From the NCBI GenBank assembly GCA_015689685.1, contig WVSL01000026.1, positions 1 through 36,109 of the forward strand: DNA of 36,109 bases. Reading direction: 5' to 3'. This document shows positions 28,789 through 36,109 of the stretch, in pieces. How positions within the stretch are numbered: the stretch's first letter is position 1; every line of letters begins with the position of its first letter. A program made the position numbers and the translations under genes. This DNA is from Rhodobacterales bacterium HKCCE2091 (GTDB taxonomy: Bacteria; Pseudomonadota; Alphaproteobacteria; Rhodobacterales; Rhodobacteraceae). The notes below the pieces were generated by a model. That model had not been told where the DNA came from and did not search any database. It worked only from the letters and a program-made list of their open reading frames with translations.

Positions 28789-30803
28789 TGTACTGGCCGC
28801 GCCACTTCACCGCCGAGAAGATCGTCGGCGCGCCGGCCGACGCCGTGCCGGTCAACATCGCCGCCCCGGCCGTGACCGGGGGCGCGGTGCCGGGCGCGAT
28901 CCTGTCCTGCACCACCGGCACATGGGCCGGGCCCGGCCCGATCAGCCATGCCTACCAGTGGCAGCGCGGCGGCGCGGACATCCCCGGCGAGACCGGCCCC
29001 GACTACACCGTCACCGCCGCCGACGATGCCGCCAGCCTGCGCTGCGTGGTGACCGCGACCAACGCCGGCGGATCGACCCCGGCGGCCTCGAACCCGGTCC
29101 TGCTCGGGGATTTCGCGCCCGCCGTCGCCGGCCTGCCGGTGGCCGCGGGGGAAACCGGGCTCGGCGGCGTGCTGACCGTCACCGCCGGGACGTGGACCGG
29201 GCCGGGCACCATCGCCATCACCTACCAGTGGCAGCGCGACGGGCTCGACATCGCGGGCGCGACCGCGTCAGACTACACCGTCACCGCCGCCGACGACGCC
29301 GCCGCCCTGCGCTGCCTCGTGACGGCGACGAGCGCCTACGGCGCCACCCCGGCGCCCTCGAACGCGGTCACGGTGCAGGATTTCGCGGCCCCCGCGATCC
29401 CGGGCCTGCCGGTGATCGACATCGCCGCCCCGACCCAGGGCCAGACCCTGACCGCCACCGCCGCCGCCCCGGTCACCGGCAACCCGGCCCCGGTCCGCAG
29501 CTGGCAATGGCTGCGCGGCGGCGCCGCGATCCCGGGAGCGACCGGCGGCAGCTACACCACCGGCGCGCTCGACGTCGGCACCGCGATCTCCGTCCGCCAG
29601 ACCGAGACCAACGGCTTCGGATCGCCGGCCAGCGCGACCTCGGCCGCCACCGCGGCGGTGATCGAGACCGACATGACCCCGCCCTCGGTCGCCTCGGCCA
29701 CGCTCGGGGCGCAGGGCGCGGGGGGCGACCTGCCGGTGGCGCTGACCGGCCTGTCCGAGGCCGCTCCGCAGAGCTACGCGGTCGCCACCGGCAGCGCCAC
29801 CGCGCCGGACCGGGCGCAGGTGCTTGCCGGGCAGGACCATGCCGGCGTCCCGGCGCCGGTGGCGCTCGGGCCGCTCGACATCCCGCTGACCGGGTCGGTC
29901 TCGGTGCCGCTGCCGGTGGGGCTCGATGCCAGCCTGAACTGGTACCTCGTCCTGGGCGACGCCGCCGGGAACCATTCCGACCCGGTCGCGCTCGGGGCGC
30001 AGGCGGTGGATACCGCCGCGCCCGCGGTGCTGACCCGGCTGCCCGCCGACGACGCCACCGACGTCGCTCCGGACGGCAGCTTCGCCATCACCTTCGACGA
30101 GGGCATGGCCCGGACCGGCAGCGTCACCCTGCGGCTCGTGGGCGGGGCGGCGGTCGAGAGCTTCGACCTCGCCGCCGGAACAGGCGACGGCGGCGGCACC
30201 GCGGCCTGGTCCGCCACAAGCGCGACCGACGACACGCTCACGCTCACGCCCGGTGCCACGCTGGCGCCCGCGACCGCCTACTGCTTCCGCCATGTCGGGC
30301 TCGCCGACGGCCGCGGCAACGCGCTGCCGAACGTGACCGACGACACCACCTACGACTTCGTCACCGCCGCCGCGGGCCCGACGAGCCTGTTCGACTTCGC
30401 CACCGTCGACGCCGCCATCATGGGCAGGAACTTCCGCGTCTCGGCGATCTCCAACACGCCGGTCCGGCATACCGGCACGATCGCGCAGGCGGGCATCTGC
30501 GTGATGTCCTACCAGATGATCACCGGGCTGACCGATGGCACCGACTACCGGCTGACCCTGCCGGTCTGGACCGACATCCCCGGCCAGACCATCGGGCTGA
30601 CCTACGGCACCACCGAGCAGCTCAGCGCCGCGCTCGCCACCGGGCCGGCGCAGGCGATCAGCACCGACGGCGGCGCGCCGACCCTGCTGACCATCGACTT
30701 CACCGCCTCGAGCGGCTACCGGCACATCGGTTTCAGGACCTCCCTGACCGGGACCGGCATGCTCACCCTCGACGCCGCCACCGCAGTCCTGGAGCAGATC
30801 TGA
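28785..30803 (+). CDS. Large Ig-like/Big_5 modular protein
   Basis: The 672-residue product has a short N-terminus (MMYWPRHFTAEKIVGAP) and then Ig-like units. Two are nearly alike (YQWQRGGADIPGETGPDYTV and YQWQRDGLDIAGATASDYTV, starting 90 residues apart); a third, more divergent one (SWQWLRGGAAIPGATGG) starts 93 residues later. Next comes a Thr/Pro junction with a Big_5/SbsA-like Ig module (VLTRLPADDATDVAPDGSFAITFDEGM, about 405-520), then a C-terminal beta-rich domain (about 530-672). There is no signal peptide, membrane segment or RTX repeat. The stop overlaps the next start (TGATG), so the pair is translated together. It may be a surface or phage-tail-like structural protein; function is unknown. 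Confidence 0.7.
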   Translation: MMYWPRHFTAEKIVGAPADAVPVNIAAPAVTGGAVPGAILSCTTGTWAGPGPISHAYQWQRGGADIPGETGPDYTVTAADDAASLRCVVTATNAGGSTPAASNPVLLGDFAPAVAGLPVAAGETGLGGVLTVTAGTWTGPGTIAITYQWQRDGLDIAGATASDYTVTAADDAAALRCLVTATSAYGATPAPSNAVTVQDFAAPAIPGLPVIDIAAPTQGQTLTATAAAPVTGNPAPVRSWQWLRGGAAIPGATGGSYTTGALDVGTAISVRQTETNGFGSPASATSAATAAVIETDMTPPSVASATLGAQGAGGDLPVALTGLSEAAPQSYAVATGSATAPDRAQVLAGQDHAGVPAPVALGPLDIPLTGSVSVPLPVGLDASLNWYLVLGDAAGNHSDPVALGAQAVDTAAPAVLTRLPADDATDVAPDGSFAITFDEGMARTGSVTLRLVGGAAVESFDLAAGTGDGGGTAAWSATSATDDTLTLTPGATLAPATAYCFRHVGLADGRGNALPNVTDDTTYDFVTAAAGPTSLFDFATVDAAIMGRNFRVSAISNTPVRHTGTIAQAGICVMSYQMITGLTDGTDYRLTLPVWTDIPGQTIGLTYGTTEQLSAALATGPAQAISTDGGAPTLLTIDFTASSGYRHIGFRTSLTGTGMLTLDAATAVLEQI

Positions 30804-33800
30804 TGCCCAACCTCGTCATCACCGCCTCGGCCGCGGGGACGGCCTCGATCGGCACCCCGGCCTTCGCCGCGACCGGCGCCTCGGGCAACACCGTCACCTA
30901 TACCCTGGCCGCCGATCCCCCGGCCTCCGGCGCGACCATCGACCGGCGCGTGGTCGCGCTGGTCGCGGAGGACGATTACCTCGGATCGGAACAGGTCTCG
31001 TCGAACTGGTCGGGGCATCTCGACCCGGCCCAGACCATCCCCGCCTTCATCGGCGGCAGCCAGGCCGAGGGCGCGTCGAACAGCTACGCGGGGCTTCCGC
31101 CCGGCACCTACTACCTCGTCGCCCAGTTCCGCGACACCAGCTTCGACCCCTGGCTCCGCTCGGCCTGGTCGGCGGGGATCGCGGTGACGGTGACCAACAG
31201 CGACACCACCGCACCGACGATCGCGCCGGGCACGATCGCGCCGGCGGCGACCACGGTCACGCTTCCGGTCTCGACCGACGAGGCCGGCGGCACGATCTTC
31301 TGGCGCGTCGACCCGGCCGCGACGCTGTCGGCGGCCCAGGTGGCGGCGGGCGGCGGCACCGCCAGCGGGTCGCAGTCGGTCGCGTCGGCCGGCGCGCAGG
31401 CGGCGCTGGTCGCGGGCAGCCTGAGCCCCGAGAGCTCCTACCACTTCCACGTCTTCCACCGCGACGCGGCCGGCAACGAGAGCGCGGTCGCCTCGGTCGC
31501 CTTCACCACCCAGGCCGCCGCCACCGGAGAGCTGACGCTGACCGAGTACCAGGCCGACGGGGTGCCCTTCGCCTCGGGCGAACACCTCGGCCGGCTCACC
31601 GCCACGATCCCCTTCGCCGGCACCGGCACCGACGGCGTCGTGGTCGAGGCCCGCGTGGTGATGGCCGTGCCCGGGCTCGGCACCGTGCCGGTGACCGGCT
31701 GGAACACCGTCGCCACCGTCTCCGGCGGAACCTGGTCGGGCAGCCTGGAGGTGCCGTGGTGGCCCGAGGCTCTGACCCGCGAGGTCCGCTCGCAGGCCAG
31801 CCCCGGCAACGTGCTGACCGCCGCGCGCAGCTTCGAGATCGCCGAGACGGTCTATTCCATCGGCCAGTCCGAGGACGCGCATATCTGGAACACCTCGCTG
31901 TCGAACACGACGCCGGACGCGCTCATCGACTACCGCGAGGCGCTGGTCGCGGCGCTGACCCGGCACGGGCGCACCGGGCTCTACCGGCCGACGACGAAGC
32001 GGATCGGGACCGACCCGCTGCCGGCCGGGGTCACGCAGCTCGACGCGCTGACATGGGAGATCGGCCCCGGCTACGACGAGACCGTGCCGTTCGAGGACTG
32101 GTCGATGGTCGACGCCTCGGGGCAGGCCTGCGAACTGCGCGTCAGCAAGTCGGGCGTGACGGTGCGCAACTGCTACTTCTCGATCGCCAACCACAGCGGC
32201 AACGCGCCGAACGTTGCGTTCCGCATCTCCGACAACGCGAGCGGGGTGTCGATCGAGTATTGCGAGGTGCAGGGAAGGCCCTCGATCTCGGTCGCGAACA
32301 TGAGCGAGGGGCGGATGGCGGCGGCGTTCCGGCACGACCAGAACGGTGGCGGCGCGACGGCGACCGCGGGCACCGGCAACCGGTTCTACCGCTGCCGCGC
32401 CTACAACCTCACCGACGACGGCTACAAGTCGGCCGGGGCGCGGATCATCGAATGCGTCTACACCGCGCCCTCGAACATCCCCGCCGGCCTGCCCGACTAC
32501 GCCTCGGGCACGACCTATGCCGCGGGCGCGGCGGTGCGGGTGGCGCAGGTCGCCAGCCCCGCGGGTCCGCGCGACTACCACTACTACGTCTCGAACCAGA
32601 ACGGGAACCAGGGCAACGCGGTCTCGCAATCGGCCTGGTGGACCCGCTACGACCCCCATGCCGACCCGTTCAACTACTTCGCCTGCCTCGAAGGATCGCT
32701 CTGCGCGGGCAACATCATCGACCTGACGCCGGACCCCGCCTACCTGCCGCCGGGCCAGCACGCCGCGACCGAGGCGATCGGTACCCAGTCGGGGCTGTTC
32801 ATCACGCCCAATTCCAGCGGCCCCGGCGCGGCCTCGCCGTTCCGGCAGCTCGTGATCACCGGCAATCTCCTGCTCGGCTTCACCCGCGGGCTGACCGACC
32901 CGTTCGATGTCGGCCGCAGCAACTCGGTCTCGTGGACGCCGCCGGTCTGCTACAACAACTGGATCACCCCGTCCGAGCGCGGCAACGCCGACCGCAAGTA
33001 CTTCTTCATCGCCTCCGCCGGCGACGCGATCCTGGGCCAGAACTTCGACCACGCCACCGGTGCCCAGATCCCCGACCCGCGCAACGCCACCGTCTCGGTC
33101 GGGGCGATCGACCACGTGCCCGCCAACCGGGTGCGGCACGTCACGCTCGACATCGTGCAGAACAACAGCGGCCCGGCCGACATCGGCACCGCCGGCGACA
33201 TCGTCGAGGTGATCTGCACCGGCACGGGCACCGGCACCGGCGCGGCCGAGACCGCGGCGCTGATCAAGATGACCAACACGCTGAACGCCGAAAGCCCGCT
33301 CAGGCGCTTCGTCATCGCCCATTCGACCTGGCCCGGCACCGATCCGACCTGGGTCGCGGACGACGGCAACAGCCTGCGCCGGTCCTCGAACGAGGTCGTG
33401 ATCCGCGACGCCGCCTTCGGCGATGCCGCCCCGGCGATCCTGACCTCGTCCTGGTTCGCCGCGCCCGGCACCTTCCGGTCGGCCTACGGCGATGCCCTTG
33501 CGCCGGTGTTCCTCGGGGTGAAGGCCGACGGGACGCCTTACGCGAACCCGCATGTCTACACCACGCACGGCAGCGGCTCGGCCTCGATGCCGATGGATTT
33601 CTCCTGGGCCGATCTGGTCGATTATGCCGGCGTCACCCGCTACGCCCCGCGCGGGCCGCACCAGTTCATCGCCTACAGCAACGAGGTCGAGAGCAACAAC
33701 CGCGACAAGCAGATGTGCCGGCTGTCGTGGCGGGCGACCACCGCGGGCCTGCCCGGCCGCTGCCTGCCGCCGGCGCTGGAGGCCGTCAACTACCGGCAGG

Positions 33801-34390
33801 GGGACAATTCCTCGCCGTCGAACGGCGGGCCGACGCATCCCAACAACCGCCACAAGGAAGGGCTCGAATGGAAGGCGGCGCTGGACGCGCTGGCCTTCGC
33901 GCAGTCGCTCGGGATCTGCCGGGTGCCGACGCCGGAATTCGACCGGATCGCCTGGGCCGCGGACGGATCCCATGTCGAGATCTGGTCGAGCGCGGGCCCC
34001 GTCGCCACCACCGCGATGCGGCGCGGCGACCCCGCGCTGCCCGGAACCCACCCGCACTACACCGGCGCGATGGGTTTCCGGATCGGGCCGGACAACGACG
34101 ACAACGTCAATTCCGCCGGCCACGGCGTGCTGGCGCAGAACGTCACGGTGGTGAACGGGCGCATCCGGATCCAGCCCAACGGCGGCAGCTTCGCCAACGG
34201 CGACACCATCGGCTTCGGCAACTTCGGCGGCCAGGGCGACGACGGGACGAACTATCCCGCCGACCCGCAGAACAACATCCACCGGCACCTGCCGGTGCTC
34301 GATGCCGATGCCGGGCCCTACAACGGGCCGGGCCTGCCGCTGAGACCGATGCCGCAGGCGGTCAGCCTGGTCGCGGCGGGGATTTCCTGA
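30803..34390 (+). CDS. Very large modular protein with FnIII-like and beta-helix regions
   Basis: The 1195-residue product has an N-terminal beta domain (1-135), an FnIII-like module (about 135-240, ending SSYHFHVFHRDAAGNESAV), a further beta domain (240-350), then VYSIGQSEDAHIW, which resembles the first block of sialate-esterase-type SGNH enzymes. Next is a right-handed beta-helix stretch (about 430-560: VTVRNCYFSIANHSG, VSIEYCEVQG, FYRCRAYNLTDDGYKSAGARIIECVY), a long unassigned region, and PTHPNNRHKEGLEWKAALDALAF near 1010, which could be a late SGNH His block. No signal peptide is visible. Start is ATG 30803 within TGATG of the upstream gene; the frame is open upstream but out of phase with real coding there. 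The enzyme idea is speculative. Confidence 0.65.
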   Translation: MPNLVITASAAGTASIGTPAFAATGASGNTVTYTLAADPPASGATIDRRVVALVAEDDYLGSEQVSSNWSGHLDPAQTIPAFIGGSQAEGASNSYAGLPPGTYYLVAQFRDTSFDPWLRSAWSAGIAVTVTNSDTTAPTIAPGTIAPAATTVTLPVSTDEAGGTIFWRVDPAATLSAAQVAAGGGTASGSQSVASAGAQAALVAGSLSPESSYHFHVFHRDAAGNESAVASVAFTTQAAATGELTLTEYQADGVPFASGEHLGRLTATIPFAGTGTDGVVVEARVVMAVPGLGTVPVTGWNTVATVSGGTWSGSLEVPWWPEALTREVRSQASPGNVLTAARSFEIAETVYSIGQSEDAHIWNTSLSNTTPDALIDYREALVAALTRHGRTGLYRPTTKRIGTDPLPAGVTQLDALTWEIGPGYDETVPFEDWSMVDASGQACELRVSKSGVTVRNCYFSIANHSGNAPNVAFRISDNASGVSIEYCEVQGRPSISVANMSEGRMAAAFRHDQNGGGATATAGTGNRFYRCRAYNLTDDGYKSAGARIIECVYTAPSNIPAGLPDYASGTTYAAGAAVRVAQVASPAGPRDYHYYVSNQNGNQGNAVSQSAWWTRYDPHADPFNYFACLEGSLCAGNIIDLTPDPAYLPPGQHAATEAIGTQSGLFITPNSSGPGAASPFRQLVITGNLLLGFTRGLTDPFDVGRSNSVSWTPPVCYNNWITPSERGNADRKYFFIASAGDAILGQNFDHATGAQIPDPRNATVSVGAIDHVPANRVRHVTLDIVQNNSGPADIGTAGDIVEVICTGTGTGTGAAETAALIKMTNTLNAESPLRRFVIAHSTWPGTDPTWVADDGNSLRRSSNEVVIRDAAFGDAAPAILTSSWFAAPGTFRSAYGDALAPVFLGVKADGTPYANPHVYTTHGSGSASMPMDFSWADLVDYAGVTRYAPRGPHQFIAYSNEVESNNRDKQMCRLSWRATTAGLPGRCLPPALEAVNYRQGDNSSPSNGGPTHPNNRHKEGLEWKAALDALAFAQSLGICRVPTPEFDRIAWAADGSHVEIWSSAGPVATTAMRRGDPALPGTHPHYTGAMGFRIGPDNDDNVNSAGHGVLAQNVTVVNGRIRIQPNGGSFANGDTIGFGNFGGQGDDGTNYPADPQNNIHRHLPVLDADAGPYNGPGLPLRPMPQAVSLVAAGIS

Positions 34391-34415
34391 CGCCCCGCGC
34401 ATGACGGGCCGGGGG

Positions 34416-34445
34416 GACCGGGCGGGCCGATCCCGCCCGGTCTTT
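34416..34445 (+). terminator. Strong Rho-independent terminator
   Basis: GACCGGGCGGG (34416-34426) and CCCGCCCGGTC (34432-34442) form a perfect 11-bp stem with a five-base loop, followed by TTT and an AT-rich stretch. It ends the Ig-like/beta-helix gene pair. Confidence 0.85.
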
Positions 34446-34574
34446 ACATAATATCAATTATCCGGGCCGATCACTTTTGCGACCCCCGCCCGCGTTCTGC
34501 AGGTGAACCGGCCCCGGCGTTGCTGTATGATCGGGGCGGAGCATTTGTCTTTGGTATTCGGTGGGGGGGTCTTC

Positions 34575-36109
34575 ATGAACATCCTTTTTGCAACAAATTC
34601 CTACGTCTACGCGACGGTCGGGGGGCCGTGGAACGTCGAGAGCCAGTTCGCGCAGCTGGCGCTCGAAGGCGGCCACACCGTCACCCCGGTCTACAGCCGC
34701 ATCGGCGGCGGCACGGTCCAGGATCACTGGGAAGACACCTTCCGCATCAACGCCCAGGCCGAGCTTCAGACCGGCACCTACGACCTGTTCATCCTGAACG
34801 GCGTGTCCGGGCAGGAAGCCGGGTTCCAGACCTATACCGGGCTGTTCGAGGACCTCGCCACCGCCAACGGCACCGGGATCGCGCTGCTCGGCGGCTGGCC
34901 CGGGGACTGGCAGATCAGCCTGTCCGACCCGAACACCGAGGTCGAGGCCGAACACGCCGCGCTGTTCGGCACCGCCACCGCGGTCGGCACCGGCTACATC
35001 CCGGTTCCCTACGCCTACCGCGACCTCTACCTGGCGCTGGCGGCCCGCTACAACGACACCCAGGACGGCCAGCTGGTCGAGGACCTGCTGACCGCCGACA
35101 ACGGCCACGGCTCGCATCTCGGCAACTACCTCGTCGCGACGATGCTCTATTCCTACGTCTTCGACGAGGCCCCGCCCACGACCTGGCGCCCCGACGGGGT
35201 GACCGCGGCCGACGCGAGCCTCGTGCGCCAGATCGCCTGGAGCCGGGTGCAGTCCGACGCCCTGCCCCATGACGGCCCGCCGCCGCCGGCGAACGCCGAC
35301 CCGGTCCTGTCCATCGCCGGCGCGATCAGCCTGCCCGAGGGCGAGACCGACATCGCCACCGCGACCGCGACCGACAGCGACGGCGACCCGCTGAGCTTCT
35401 CGATCTCGGGCGGGGCCGATGCCGCGCTGTTCGCGATCGACGCCACCACCGGGGCGCTGCGCTTCCTCGCCGCGCCGGACTTCGAGGCCCCCGCCGACCA
35501 GGGCGGCAACAACGTCTACAACCTGACCGTCCGGGTCAGCGACGGGCGCGGCGGCAGCGACAGCCAGGCGGTCGCCGTGACCGTGACCGACGTGGCCGAG
35601 AACGGCGCGCCGCCGGTCGCCAACGACGGCTCGGGCAGCGGCACCGAGGACGGCACCATCTCGGGCACCGCCACGGCCAGCGACCCCGACGGCGGCCTGC
35701 TGACCTATTCGCTCGCCTCCGGGCCCGCCCACGGGTCGGTCGCCGTGCAGTCCGACGGCAGCTACGTCTACACGCCCGCGGCGGACTTCTTCGGCAGCGA
35801 CAGCTTCGACTTCCGGGTCGCGGATCCGCAGGGCAACACCGATACCGGGCGCATCTCGCTGACCGTGGCCGGCACCCCCGACGCCCCGGTCCTGTCCGGG
35901 CCCGCGGCGGCCTCGGTGGCCGAAGACACGACCGCGGTCGCGACCTACGGCGGATCGGATCCGGACGGCGATCCGCTGACCTTCTCGATCGCCGGCGGGG
36001 CGGATGCCGCGCTGTTCGCGATCGACCCGGCCACCGGGGCGCTGCGCTTCCTTTCCGCGCCGGACTTCGAGAACCCGGCCGACCAGGGCGGCGACAACGT
36101 CTACGACGT
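34575..36109 (+). CDS. SGNH-hydrolase-like domain with cadherin-like repeats, 3' partial
   Basis: This frame is open from ATG 34575 to the window end (511 codons). Residues 1-235 look like an SGNH/DUF4886-like hydrolase: ILFATNSYVY (Ser9 in the place of the GxSx nucleophile), FILNGVSGQEAG, and ADNGHGSHLGNYLVATMLY, which fits the Asp-x-x-His block. A Pro-rich joint (PPPPANADP) leads to a cadherin-like repeat (about 243-345), a tandem cadherin_5/VCBS-like unit (about 350-430, GSYVYTPAADFFGSDSFDFRV) and a second cadherin-like repeat. There is no N-terminal signal, so type I secretion with signals beyond the window is likely. It may be a surface adhesin with esterase activity, for example a glycan deacetylase. 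Confidence 0.7.
   Translation, partial: MNILFATNSYVYATVGGPWNVESQFAQLALEGGHTVTPVYSRIGGGTVQDHWEDTFRINAQAELQTGTYDLFILNGVSGQEAGFQTYTGLFEDLATANGTGIALLGGWPGDWQISLSDPNTEVEAEHAALFGTATAVGTGYIPVPYAYRDLYLALAARYNDTQDGQLVEDLLTADNGHGSHLGNYLVATMLYSYVFDEAPPTTWRPDGVTAADASLVRQIAWSRVQSDALPHDGPPPPANADPVLSIAGAISLPEGETDIATATATDSDGDPLSFSISGGADAALFAIDATTGALRFLAAPDFEAPADQGGNNVYNLTVRVSDGRGGSDSQAVAVTVTDVAENGAPPVANDGSGSGTEDGTISGTATASDPDGGLLTYSLASGPAHGSVAVQSDGSYVYTPAADFFGSDSFDFRVADPQGNTDTGRISLTVAGTPDAPVLSGPAAASVAEDTTAVATYGGSDPDGDPLTFSIAGGADAALFAIDPATGALRFLSAPDFENPADQGGDNVYD
35391..36104 (+). repeat. Near-identical cadherin-coding DNA repeat, 585-bp period
   Basis: About 129 bases at 35391-35519 recur at 35976-36104 with only scattered differences (both encode GGADAALFAID..TGALRF and PDFE.PADQGG). 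The period of 585 bases equals 195 codons. The window ends within the second copy, so more units may follow. Confidence 0.75.

Noticed and set aside
28646-34390. A single 1914-codon open frame
   Set aside because: Its first third (to 30802) is an Arg/Pro-rich out-of-phase reading of the Ig-like gene, whose own frame shows clear repeated domains. Only the part from ATG 30803 is taken as coding.
30716-34402. A 1228-codon leftward frame opposite the giant modular protein
   Set aside because: Its composition is Arg/Gly/Val-rich without any domain pattern; the plus-strand frame shows FnIII-like and beta-helix periodicity.
1-36109. tRNA, rRNA, CRISPR array or riboswitch
   Set aside because: No cloverleaf with the conserved T-loop, no rRNA core sequence, no regularly spaced repeat-spacer array and no riboswitch-like conserved core were noticed by eye.

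Overview
The window is a GC-rich (by eye about 70%) alphaproteobacterial sequence that looks like part of an extrachromosomal replicon of a Rhodobacterales (Roseobacter-group-like) bacterium. The grounds are an RPA-family (RepA-type) replication initiator beside a divergent parA-parB pair, an exosortase fused to an EpsI domain of the XrtD kind, and an exopolysaccharide (EPS) locus. EPS genes on RepA-type plasmids are a known roseobacter theme ('biofilm plasmids'). The taxonomic call is inference from gene families; no rRNA or other marker is present.

Layout. 1-618: left edge with no confident gene. 619-1506 (-): family 2 glycosyltransferase. 1777-4264 (-): parB and parA. 4265-4749: a readable origin with a parA operator-like inverted repeat, an AT-rich segment, three iterons at 22-bp period and a perfect DnaA box. 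4750-5736 (+): repA. A 16-bp palindrome, GTTTCGCGCGCGAAAC, occurs between parA and parB and again at 6682-6697, making it a good candidate centromere (parS).

5896-20392 holds surface-polysaccharide genes in alternating blocks. They are a sulfotransferase (+); a leftward block of acyltransferase-3, GT2, hexapeptide acyltransferase and a carrier-domain/LnmK-like protein; a rightward block of beta-helix protein, Wzy-like polymerase and a second hexapeptide acetyltransferase; and a leftward block of secretion ATPase, chain-length protein, BY-kinase, flippase and a second sulfotransferase. 20393-27762 (+) continues with an ExoY-like priming transferase, a PrsT-like TPR lipoprotein, a Wza-like export protein, a PEP-CTERM-associated type outer-membrane barrel and exosortase XrtD. 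A rhomboid protease gene follows. Together these form a Wzx/Wzy-type EPS system linked to exosortase, with several decorating enzymes (two sulfotransferases, three acyltransferases) but few glycosyltransferases and no sugar-nucleotide genes in view.

28696-36109 (+) holds very large modular surface-type genes: a two-gene, overlapping pair with Ig-like, Big_5-like, FnIII-like and beta-helix modules, ended by a strong terminator, then an open-ended gene with an N-terminal SGNH-hydrolase-like domain followed by cadherin-like repeats. The least explained parts are this modular cassette and the carrier-domain/LnmK-like protein, whose carrier site reads Asn where Ser is expected.
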